Positions 42,575 to 64,000 of a stretch of DNA of 64,000 nt are shown here, piece after piece. Below the pieces are notes generated by a model, which saw only the letters and a list, made by a program, of their open reading frames with translations, was not told the DNA's origin and ran no database searches. This DNA comes from Corticium candelabrum. Its lineage: Eukaryota > Porifera > Homoscleromorpha > Homosclerophorida > Plakinidae. The position numbers were made by a program, and so were the translations under genes. Where the stretch lies: contig NC_085085.1 in NCBI RefSeq assembly GCF_963422355.1, positions 8,558,664 to 8,622,663 of the forward strand. The letters are read 5' to 3'. Position 1 is the stretch's first letter, and each line of letters opens with the position of its first letter.

Positions 42575-43570
42575 TTAATATAACTCTAGCATTACATCTT
42601 TGGATAATTGTAGAAATCTGTCTACACGTCTGCACAATCTCATCCTGAAGTCGGCTTCAGTACTTCTGCCTTCCGAATCTTTTGATTTCTTCAAGAGTGA
42701 GTTCAGGAAGTTATCAGCCTCCTGACCCCAGAACCCAAAGTGTTCAAAGACCAGAGGAACAAAGTTAGGTGTTGTGCCATCCTGAACTGACATTTGCTTT
42801 CCTTTCTCATCTCACGCCTCTCAGCTGTTTAGCCTACCTCTTTAGATGCTCTATTTAGGATGTCTTTGCTCCAAGGGTGAGCAATGCTTACGTCCAACTC
42901 TGTGCTTGATTCATCGTACATCAAAATATCGGGGCTATTCTCAGATTCTGTATGTTGTTCTCTTGGCTCCTTGCGATGATGCAGTTGGAGCTCGTTCAAC
43001 TGCACCATCCTGACACTATAAAATCCTGTTGCCAGACTGGTCCTCCACCAACTTGCAGGTGAGAAGATGATACCCAGTTCCATCCAGTTCTACTACACAT
43101 TCACATTCGCTTATGCATGACTTAGAAGGTATTGGTAGACCAAGCCTCAGAAAAGACGCTAGACGGAAATCCTTTGCAATAAGTGTGTACCTATCTGAAG
43201 ATGGTAGGCCTCTAACCAAGCCCCAGACCCTCTACCTTGAGCAGAACGTAATCTTGCAGCATCCCTTCTGTAAGGTGCAGAAGACTGACAATGAGCTGCA
43301 CTCAAGAGGCCAATTTCTGAGCTTAGATTACGCTGAAGCTTACCCTTTGTAGCTGAAAGGGTTGACAATGATTGAGGCCTCGGTGTTTCATCATCTCCTA
43401 GACAGACAGACAGACAGTTATGCTGGATGTCCCTATTGTATAAGCAATCATTGAAGTAGAATAATGTGAGAGTTATGCCATCAATCTCGAACTTCTGCTT
43501 TATTGGATTTGCCCTTGACATCCTTTGACTTCTTAGATATTCTTTTGCTCTTGATACGATGTACCCCAAT
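42575..43570 (-). pseudogene. LINE-type C-terminal fragment (copy 3)
   Basis: Frames at 43159-43569, 43016-43219, 42829-43083 and 42575-42793 carry the family blocks in order: SLSTLSATKGKLQRNLSSEI, APYRRDAARLRSAQGRGSGA, FRLASFLRLGLPIP, CECVVELDGTGYHLLTCKL, TELDVSIAHPW, then VPLVFEHFGFWGQEADNFL and a charged helical end. At least three frameshifts; no reverse transcriptase attached. The terminal side abuts a GACA tract. Confidence 0.7.
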
Positions 43571-43599
43571 ATTGAAACTGTTCAAGCACCAAAGATGTA

Positions 43600-45050
43600 C
43601 ATGTTACAGTTCCTAACTGTCATTGTTGCTTGCATTTCTTTACCTTTCTCTTTCCCCTCCTCAGCTACATATCCTGACGTTAATGAGTCTTAGAAGCATG
43701 TTGCAGAGTGTCACTAGCAAGTGGGCAAACCATATGCAGCAATATTAGGTCAGGTTCAAAGTTGACATACTGTATCTATTTCTTAGTTCAATCTGGTGAG
43801 GAATGCTCACCTCCTTTACACATTTGGCCCATACTGGTCCCCACAATATTTACACATTGCAGATGATAACCATGTTCATCAAGGTTTGCTCCACAGTCAC
43901 AAGTGTCACGTGTGTGATGACTTGAGAAAAGGCCCAAAAATAACCAGCCTCAAGAATGAAGCCAGCTGAAAATTCTGAAGGTTTCTGACAAACTTTGGTG
44001 TCGAAGGTATCGCTTCCAACCATGAATCATCTCCACCACCTGTGCATGACCGTATCCTAGCTGCATGATGTTGCTCTTGTAACATGGTTTGCTGCATTTT
44101 TTCTTCAGCATTATCTGACCCCAGCCAATGTCAAGTTTACTGCAAATGTGCAGATAAAGATTGAGGTATGCATACAAGTGTTTGACTATCTAATGTTGGT
44201 GCAGAAGGAAGGGTTGCAATTGCTTCACACAAGGAACAATACAAATGAAGTGGATGATTGTTCAATTCAATTAACCTGTTTGACATAAATATGTTTGAGA
44301 TGGGAAGTGGTAATAACAAAACCTCCTCACTTTATCGTAAGAGATACTTGTTGCCACATCAATTCATAAAGAGAGTCAGTCCCAGAATTTAGCAGCTTGA
44401 TAATTGATTGTAGTAGGAGGTACACATCTTGCCAAACAATTCAGTGTTGAAGTGTCACAATACCCGTACCTCAATAACAGAAGAGCACTATGAAGATCAT
44501 TTAAGTTGAACAGCTGAGAACATAAGAGGTTCATCTGCAATTGCTCTTGTGTTGCATCTAGCCAAAACATAAGTGTCACTGTATTCTTTGAATGATGGAA
44601 ATATAGCTCGCGTTTGCAATCACAAATTGACAAATCGATGGCTATTAGCTCTGTTTTTTAACTTACTCAACAGAGGGTCACAATATCTTCCATGACCAAT
44701 AACAATTATGTCATCAAAGTAGGCAAAGATAGACAAATCATATTTGCTTTGAATCTTGTTGACAACGAGATGAATAGACAAAGGAATAGAAAAGGGCCCA
44801 ATAGGTCATGTTGGTGCACACCCTCTTCTGATCAGATAACAGCTGTGGATGTACGTACCACTGTAGTATAGCAAAGAACTAGAGACCCCATACCTTTGCA
44901 TAATATGACTGTAAATTTCTGGAAACCATTTGCATAATTGTTGTCTTAAACACAATTGAATGCATTGAAAATATCTGTTTAAGAAATTCCTCTCAGCGTT
45001 TGTCATCAATAGTATTTGAATGCAGCCAACCGTCAAAGACATTTACCAAT
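43600..45050 (-). pseudogene. LINE fragment with reverse transcriptase end (copy 4)
   Basis: The longest copy of this family. From high to low coordinates: YGVSSSLLYYSGTYIHS near 44.87 kb, the active-site box SIFAYFDDIIVIGH near 44.72 kb, an eroded thumb region, then HHAARIRSCTGGGDDSWLEA near 44.05 kb, FQLASFLRL and a final Cys/His block. It links the reverse transcriptase to the SWL/LRLG/CxC domain seen alone in copies 1-3. Many stops and frameshifts. Confidence 0.65.
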
Positions 45051-46065
45051 TGCAGTGGGCCTAATGCCTTCATTCCCTTTAGGGATATTGCAATTAGCTG
45101 TAAACCTGTCAACAAGAGAGTGACATTTGCAAGTAAGAGACCTTGCTACGTGGCAACCTGATGGACCAGGCACTTTCACAATGCCTGAAAGAAACCTGAC
45201 TTTTTAAATGCTATCTAAGAGGTGTTTACGGCCTTAGGGAGTGGTGCTTCTGAGCAAGGCGGATGTTTCCTTTCTGTAGTATCTAATGATGACGGTAAGA
45301 AACTTTCTCTAGTTAGAATTCATGCAGCTTGAGACAATTTGCCACGGTTGACAAACTCTAAGCATGATACTGTCCCCTCATTTTTGCATCGCTAAGGCTG
45401 CACTGCTCTGAAGCTTTAGTGCAATGTCTTTAAATTAAGCAGTTCTTTCTTTCGTAAACATAAAGAAATTACTGATGAATTGCTTGGCATCGTGTAAGTC
45501 AGATTTAGCTTTTGGATGAGGTTTCAGAATCATATTACAGTGATAGACAGACAGAAAGATGAATAATTGATTAGGCAGATGCACAGACAGATATAGATGA
45601 ATAAGGAGACATGCAGTGGCACCAATAGCCAAGTAGATAGGGTATCGCCCTTAATTAATCTTTTCCTCCACCTGCAGATCATCATCTTCTATCACCCACC
45701 ACAATGGATGTAGCTTCTACCAAATCTTTGGATCCAGTTCCTGTACGAATGCACACTTCTCCACACTTAAAAGGAACAAGAGCACAACAAGCTCCAGAGA
45801 GCTATGTAACAAAGCTATCACAGATTGGCAAAAATGCAGCATGATATTGTGAACAGATACTACACGATTTCCCTCTAGTGGCATATGATATAGAAACAAC
45901 AATAATGCACTTGCGATTCTCAATAAACCATACTTTGATACAATATGTTAGGAAATATGTCAAAGTGCTAACAAGTGACCACAAACAATAAGTTCTTGGG
46001 TTAGCCTTACACGTTCCATACCACTACACGACTCCACTCCTCCACACACAGTTCTTCAAGTAAAA
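45051..46065. other. No gene recognised; SMC3 3' flank
   Basis: Region downstream of the SMC3 stop codon (minus strand) and beyond. No further exon or element recognised, apart from a short GACA-like tract near 45541. Confidence 0.4.
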
Positions 46066-58158
<12,093 letters not shown>

Positions 58159-58439
58159 CTGAAACAAATGATACATCTTTCTTAAGTAGCTGCACAATTA
58201 CAAACAAAACATATACAAGAAGCAAAAACACGTTGTCATACACATTTTGTTAATCCAAGCTACTACAGCAACAAACTGATTACAATACGCATCCCTCACC
58301 CTTCATTTCATAAAACGGAATAACCTGAAATAGCCTTCTATATGAGTACACTAATCCAGCACGACATTCTACACCCATTGATACTGCTTCTGGAATCAGG
58401 CAATTTGTTTTGTTACCGAGAGTGTACCTTCTTTTTATG

Positions 58440-58980
58440 AACAAATTATAGCAGAAAGTGTCTAAAACAGCGTTTCATGGTTAGAGAGGCAGAAGGGGTG
58501 TAGCCAGGGCACGTACAGTTTGTATGAAAAGATCTTTGAGATTCCCTTCTTTGCCCGGGCTGATTGGATTCTTGATTGTTAGTTAATATCCCATTGAAGA
58601 CAAATGAAAATATAATCGAGTGTCCCATTCCGAAAAATGCTGTTTAGAAACCTCTATCCAAGCAGCACTTAGATTTCATGAGCAGTTACTTACTCACTCG
58701 TATAATTGGTTTCTTGTATATATGCAATTCGTATCTGCCATTTCGACAATGTTGCTGGTGTTGCGAGGAACAAGTGCATCGAACGTGGCAGCTATTCAAC
58801 GAGCGTACACAGGCAGATCTCATCTCTCAGGCATTTCGACAGTCCCGTTGGAGGTCGTCACTTTGAAGATGTTGCTGGTGTTGCTGAGAACAGGCGTATC
58901 AAACGGGCAGCTATTCGACATGCATACACAAGCAAACGCAAATAGGCATATTTCTCAAGGACCCAGATATAAACTATATA
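58440..58980. repeat. Dispersed repeat family A, copy split by Tigger
   Basis: Matches 62470-62940 in order: GAGTGTCCCATTCCGAAAAA, the AGTTWCTTACTCAC block, a segment with CGTATC, AACG and GGCAG, and ACCCAGATAT at the end. Within this copy about 115 bp are tandemly duplicated (GAYAATGTTGCTGGTGTTGC and GAAGATGTTGCTGGTGTTGC). The repeat continues after the Tigger element at 61463 with TTTTTCGACTTTGCCGGCAA, so the transposon interrupts it. Confidence 0.75.
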
Positions 58981-59066
58981 CTGTAAACGTGGAAATTTTC
59001 GCGTGTTTAAATTCTCATGTTGTTTTCATCAGAGACCATTTTGTGTGTTAAAATTTTCTCGGTTTG

Positions 59067-60360
59067 ATGCATGTCCCGTGGTTCTATGCATCACGTGGTC
59101 CACCTATGGCTCTGCTGAATTGGTTACGTAAAGTGGAGGATGTAGAGAGAAGACCGTGTCTTCCGCAACCCACTGACGTTCCCGGTCTACCTTCTACGAC
59201 AGTAAAGGCTGCAAATGATTTTGTGTTGCTTCAAGAAGGTCCCCCTACGAGGGCTGACCGCAAGCGAAAAAGAGAGAGTGAGTACTAAGTGTACAGTGCC
59301 TCGAAACGATTGAGCATCACTCGTTATGCAAGCAATCATGGAGTTGCACGAGCAGCCAGACACTTCAGTAGTGTACTGAGCCATCCAGTGAACGAAAGTA
59401 CAGTTCGTTCAATGCAGAAAAAATACCTCCAGAAGATTAAGCAACACACGATACGGAATTACATTTTGAAACTTCGAGAAGCAGGCGGTGTGGTCATTGT
59501 ACCCATAGTGATAGCAGTTGCTTGTGTGATCATCGCCCACGAAAGAAAGGACATGCTGAGTGAGTTTGGAGGTTCTTTTATTCCAACAAAGAACTGGGCT
59601 CGTTGTATGCTAGACAGGATGGGTTTTACCAAACCGAAGGGAACCAAGGTTGCCAAAAAGAAATCTGATGACCTTCATGAGATACAACAAAATTTTGTTT
59701 TGAAGTTTCTAGATGTAGTGAGTAAGCATCAAATCCCAGCAGATATGGTTGTGAACTGGGACCAAACTGGAGTCCGCATGGTCTCTTCTGGTAACTGGAC
59801 TATGGAAAAGAAAGGGTCCTGTCAGGTTGCTATTGCAGGTTTGGATGATAAACGAGAAATTACGGTATTGCTTGCAGTCAACATGTTAGGTGAAACCCTA
59901 CCCAGTCAAGTGCTTTACCAAGGTACCACTGATCGTTGTCACGCCAGATATGACTGTTCTGATTCTTGGAACATAACTCATACTGCTTCCCATTGGTCAA
60001 CAGAAAGCACCATTTTAGAATACCTAGAGAAAGTGGTCGACCCATACTTTGTCCTGAAAAGACAGGAATTAGGACTGCCCGAGAAGCACCATGGCTTGTT
60101 GATTGTTGATGTTTTTAAAGCCCATCGAACAGACGCTGTACGAAAATTCCTAGATGCAAGGTACATTTCTGTGTTGTATGTGCCAGTGTCCTACACAGGC
60201 AACTTGCAGCCATTGGATTTGACTGTCAATAAGTCATTTAAAGAAGACTAATGGCAGTCATTTCAAAACTGGTATGGTGATCAGGTCAGACAACAGCTAG
60301 ACAGGGGTACTTCTATGTGCGACATTACTGTAGACCTCAGATTGTCCACGCTTATAAGGC
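59067..60360 (+). pseudogene. pogo/Tigger-like DDE transposase with in-frame stops
   Basis: The reading frame starts near 59067 (MHVPWFYASRG, then ALLNWLRKVEDVERRPCLPQ). It has an in-frame TAA at 59286, then about 320 open codons, a second TAA at 60249 and a further readable C-terminus (WQSFQNWYGDQVRQQLDRG). DNA-binding part: KRLSITRYASNHGVARAARH and ESTVRSMQKKYL. Catalytic DDE_1 core: VVNWDQTG, the ITVLLAVNMLGETLPSQVLY sheet region, LLIVDVFKAHRTDA, and NLQPLDLTVNKSFKED, giving three Asp positions. Such enzymes cut and paste elements at TA sites. Only two nonsense codons separate it from an intact frame, so inactivation is fairly recent. Confidence 0.88.
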
Positions 60361-60479
60361 AATATCTGAGTGTCCTAGGCTCATCAGAAGTGAGTTTTCT
60401 CAGGCTGGTCTATGCATGCCCTTGCCCCTTCCTTGTATTGCTTCAGCAAACACTCAGTGTCTGTTACTACTCCTTCGCA

Positions 60480-61150
60480 GTCCAAGAAAGTAAAGTCCTA
60501 TGACCAGTGTACAGATGACCTTTGCAATGATGCCTCTGTTGCATTGATTGTAGAATACTTCAAGTCAGTTATTTCTTATGTATTACCATCACAATTCTGC
60601 CAGGCAAGATTGAATGGGCGAAATGGCAGGAATGCTTCCACGGTTATATCTATTTGTGTAGCTACCAGGATTATGCTAGATTGCGTGCAAGTACCCGATA
60701 GTAGTACTGTAGAACCATCACAACAGACCATCAGAGCTTTCATTGCATGTATTGAAGAAGGCAACAAGCGTCATGATAGTGCTGGGTGCAGAGGCTTTTT
60801 GCCCGTTTACGGTGCGATAAAGAGTGCCTGTTCGGATATGAACGTGACAATTGCCAGAGGAGGAAATTTTGACGTGTGGGATTACGACCAGTTCAAACAA
60901 GATCTGCTGACTATCAGAGACAGCTGTTTGAGCAGGCACAGTCCATACCGGTGTACTTGTACTGCCAAGTCACTTTTCAGCCGCAATTGCATTCGATCCT
61001 CGCAAGTTGTGTCTTGCTATGTTTGACAGCCACTCTCATCATGGCAGTGGTATGAAGCTTGGTGCCTCCATAGCTGTAGCTTCATTAGATGACGTTGGTA
61101 TTCTGCACATGGGAGAGTTTCTTGATTTGCTCTCAATGGAAATGGCTTAG
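60480..61150 (+). pseudogene. Second coding module in the Tigger-like element, peptidase-like
   Basis: Open frame of about 155 codons from about 60480 (DQCTDDLCNDASVALIVEYF), then one or two frameshifts near 60930-60960 and a second open part ending at the TAG at 61148. Notable motifs: LNGRNGRNASTVISICVA near the start and AMFDSHSHHGSG near the end. Conserved NGxNA(C)T and DSHxHG blocks in this order recall uncharacterised papain-like or OTU-like peptidase domains found next to transposase-type proteins in invertebrates. Here the putative Cys position reads Ser. That assignment is inference from motif memory. It is inside the TIRs, downstream of the transposase. Confidence 0.45.
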
Positions 61151-61462
61151 CAAATGGAACTATGAAGGGTGCAGACATTATGTTGATTCAGTAGTTTGAG
61201 TAGAGTACTAACAGCAGTGCAGTTTGATTCAATTGTGTTGTGTTACTAGCTAGTACAGTAGTACTTCTACAGTATACAGTACATTCAGTATAAAGTTTGA
61301 TACTAGTGAAAAGTATCCCTTACACGGGACTTTGCACTGGGATGTCACGTGAGGAATAGACCACGCCTTCGTAAATTTTCACGTCGTGTTTAGTTTTGCG
61401 GAAAAACTTCAACTGCGAAAATAGCGAAAATTTTCATCACGCGAAAATTTCCACGTTTACAG

Positions 61463-61776
61463 TATTGCCTTTTTCGACTTTGCCGGCAATAAACAACACA
61501 TTCAATACACTCAACACACACCCCACACACAAATAAAATAAAAATGGATAAATGTTAAGCCCTCATGTCATTCGACGTCGACTCTAAGGTCTGTTGCGGA
61601 GATACAGGTCCCGTGCCTCTAGAAACAGGGCTAGAGTTATCCAGGGGCACTGACAATGGCGCAGCTCTGGCACTGAACACCAAGGTCCACAAGTACCCAT
61701 CTGTTGCATGATGTTAGCAGTCATGTCCACCCCAGTCAATGACCAGGTACCACACAGACACACATGCACACGCGCG

Positions 61777-61809
<33 letters not shown>

Positions 61810-62258
61810 CTATCTATGTATCTATATAAAGGAAAGTGGTCCCATGGAGTGCAGCCATTTTGAATTTTTGTTTCGTAATTGCACACAAACTGCTGTTCCT
61901 TTCCTCTCCTCCTTTAGCACATTACCTTCTCTACTTTCGAAAAGCAACTAGTGCTCTTCACAGTGGCCAGTGCCCTGTACTTTCCTTTGTGCTAGCGTTT
62001 CAAAAATCATGATGTCACAAAAGTTCATTCCCTATGCGCTCGCAAACCGCTGCACTTCTTGCTTCTCCTTTAGCATGAGGTCTTTTCTCACTTTGGAATA
62101 GCACCTGGTGATGTTATCATGCGTTGCTGGCGTTCATCTGTAGTTCTTGATGTCATCCTATACTCATTGCTGCATCAACTATTGTGACGTCGCATAAACT
62201 CTCTGCTGTTTTGGCTACAGAAAAGTGACAAAAGTTGTCATTATATCTATCTATCTAT

Positions 62259-62292
<34 letters not shown>
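61463..62292. other. Repeat-rich flank, no gene
   Basis: Begins with the downstream half of the split family A repeat (to about 61500), then unique sequence. A (CG)n/(CA)n tract is at about 61767-61808, and a (CTAT)n then (AT)n run at about 62245-62292. No gene recognised. Confidence 0.5.
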
Positions 62293-62294
<2 letters not shown>

Positions 62295-63000
62295 TAGATA
62301 CATGACCCGTCCTTCGTACGGGCAGAGTACTGTAGTGTTATGACAGAAGACTCAGTTTGAGCGTGTGTAGACACGTCATGTGCAATTTTTTTGGTAAAAA
62401 TCGACACACTCCCTGTGTGGATTCAGTTCCAATGACTGGTGTGGAAGTCTGTTCAAATAAACTGGAATGTGCTAATAACAGTGCGCAAATAATCCCGTTG
62501 AAGACAAATGAAAACTTAACTGAGTGTCCCATTCCGAAAAATTTGCAGCGACTTTTCCATTCAGAAATATTTAAATCTGACCGAGCAACAGAAACTTGAA
62601 AGTCACATGCAGTTTCTTACTCACCCATAGGATACATGCAGTAGCTTGACATGCAGACAGGCATGATTTAGCGCACTGTTTGCTCTCCGTTTTCAATGTT
62701 TTCACACTCCCAGTGTAGCGCTCGATGCAGGAAACGTGTAGGTTGGATCCAGTGCAAACGCAGGCACACGTCTCTTCAGTGAGCCTTCTCTGAGCCATTT
62801 CAACAGTCTCATTGGATGTTATCATTTCGAAGCCGTTGCTGCCGTTGCAGGAAACAGGCGTATCGAATGTGGCAGGTATTTGGCAAGTATACTCGGAAAA
62901 CCGAAGGAAGGCGTATTTCTAAATACCCAGATATCCTATACACAAAAATATCTTGTCGTTTTTGACGTCGCCGGTAATAAACGACTCTCTCCTTGCATAC
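62293..63000. repeat. Dispersed repeat family A, most complete copy
   Basis: Carries all blocks seen in the 985-1200 and 58440-58980/61463-61500 copies in one stretch: ATACATGACCCGTCCTTCGT, TGTCCCATTCCGAAAAATTT, GTGTAGCGCTCGATGCAGGA, AAACGTGTAGGTTGGATCCA, GCAGGAAACAGGCGTATCGA and GACGTCGCCGGTAATAAACG. No transposase or clear terminal repeats; preceded by an (AT)n run. Confidence 0.7.
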
Positions 63001-63062
63001 CGTCCGAGGTCAGCTTAATTTTGGTAGAAGTTCGATGAACCGTTGCAGAGTAATTCGCTTGT

Positions 63063-63321
63063 GAGTGGAGGCGGGTCCTCCTGGGATATTTTAGAATATA
63101 CTCAGCACGTTTCCAATCTATACGCACTGACTATTACTAAAGTGAACCTCTATGTCTTTGCTCTGGGCGTAGTTTGATGTTATCCAATGCGCGCGAGTAG
63201 AGGCGGGTCCTCCTGGGATATTATAGAATATACTCAGCACGTTTCCAACCTACCTACGCACCGAACAATATTTCTTTTCGAACTCTTATCTTTTTGCTCT
63301 GGATGTAGCTTGATGTTTAAG
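63063..63321. repeat. Tandem duplication, two units of about 120-130 bp
   Basis: Units start GAGTRGAGGCGGGTCCTCCT at 63063 and 63195. They share ATACTCAGCACGTTTCCAA and, near their ends, TTTGCTCTGGRYGTAGYTTG. Lies just after the family A repeat. Confidence 0.8.
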
Positions 63322-63707
63322 ATAAGCAACTCAACTACAGCTTGCTCAGATAACGCAGTCTAATGGGACTGCTGAATAGCTATGGCATTGTGATGTAACA
63401 ATGGCATGTGAACAAACAATGGATAGTGAAAGTGAGCGTTGCATTCTTAGTTATGAGAAAACAAAACTACCCAATAAGATTGAGTTCACGCAACGGAACT
63501 TCCTTCAAATTGAGTCTATCAGGGGCATTCAGTTTCCTTCTTGAACAATGAACAGCATTATGTCGTTGTACGATGCACCCTCAAATGGAGACCTGACTGA
63601 AAAAGCTGGAAGACGACGCCACCCTGCCCATGTTCTTACCCATGCCGAGTTACGCCGGTACCCCAAATTTAGCCTCATGGGTGATCCGGTCTAGCCGGCT
63701 ATCAAAC

Positions 63708-63763
<56 letters not shown>

Positions 63764-63806
63764 CGCCGATTTTAGTAGTAGTAGTAGTAGTAGTATATAC
63801 AATGTC

Positions 63807-63863
<57 letters not shown>

Positions 63864-64000
63864 GCACAAAGCGCAGATTTGGGCAATCCATGAATTGCCC
63901 ATATCCACATATGATGCACATGACATATATAATGACTATGTTAAATTTCCACTATGATGAGAAAGAAATTCATTTCATTGTTTGTACGTAACAAACATTG
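63322..64000. repeat. Microsatellite cluster, no gene
   Basis: (CA)n at about 63711-63762, (TAG)n at about 63773-63796 and (TA)n at about 63812-63860. The rest, up to the window end, holds no recognisable gene. Confidence 0.85.

Larger units (their letters stand above)
58981..61462 (+). mobile_element. pogo/Tigger-like DNA transposon, 2.48 kb, full length but inactivated
   Basis: TIRs CTGTAAACGTGGAAATTTTC (continuing GCG) at 58981 and the exact inverse ending at 61462. TA flanks on both sides (58979-58980 and 61463-61464). It inserted into a dispersed repeat whose two halves remain recognisable on either side. It contains a DDE transposase pseudogene followed by a second coding module of a different kind, both on the plus strand. 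Confidence 0.85.

Overview
The window is eukaryotic, almost certainly from an invertebrate animal. It has multi-exon genes with GT-AG introns, single short coding exons in an AT-rich background, AATAAA signals, many microsatellites and a dense, multi-layered transposon load. The protein set (cohesin SMC3, glutaredoxin-3/PICOT, PEBP, a CSRNP nuclear protein, a cyclic-nucleotide-gated-type channel, an SLC46-like transporter end) is metazoan. The mix of DIRS-like, Ty3-like, pogo/Tigger-like, Harbinger-like and LINE relics would suit a sponge or another non-bilaterian or marine invertebrate, but the species cannot be fixed from sequence alone.

Layout. 0-5.5 kb: no convincing gene; a 21-bp minisatellite, a dispersed-repeat fragment and a foldback element. 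5.5-6.0 kb (+): last two exons of an SLC46-like transporter, with a decayed partial copy at 10.8-11.4 kb. 8.0-8.85 kb: an element with 50-bp terminal inverted repeats and TTA duplications (PIF/Harbinger type). 11.9-12.7 kb (+): complete 4-exon PEBP gene. 14.9-15.8 kb (+): complete 2-exon CSRNP-family gene. 16.7-35.7 kb (-): complete 13-exon glutaredoxin-3 gene (325 aa), whose long introns hold a DIRS-like retroelement (itself broken by an LTR element and a TIR element), LINE fragments, GACA arrays, a SINE-like repeat and a long GT array. 37.0-41.45 kb (+): complete 11-exon CNG-type channel (666 aa), divergently arranged from glutaredoxin-3. 42.4-45.1 kb (-): two LINE fragments. 46.1-58.2 kb (-): the 3' ten exons (418 aa) of SMC3; its introns hold a 1.08-kb TIR element with a 9-bp target duplication and a RecQ-like helicase fragment, a Tigger-type MITE and a ~365-bp direct repeat. 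58.4-63.3 kb: a dispersed repeat interrupted by a 2.48-kb pogo/Tigger-like transposon that carries two coding modules, then a second copy of the same repeat and a tandem duplication. 63.3-64 kb: microsatellites.

Exon models were built by hand: splice sites were placed so that reading phase is continuous and the protein matches the known family. The genes are unrelated housekeeping or signalling loci and do not form an operon. The most notable items are the CNG-type channel without the usual pore Glu or cyclic-nucleotide-binding Arg, the TIR family with 9-bp duplications carrying gene fragments, and the Tigger-like element whose TIRs enclose a second, protease-like module.
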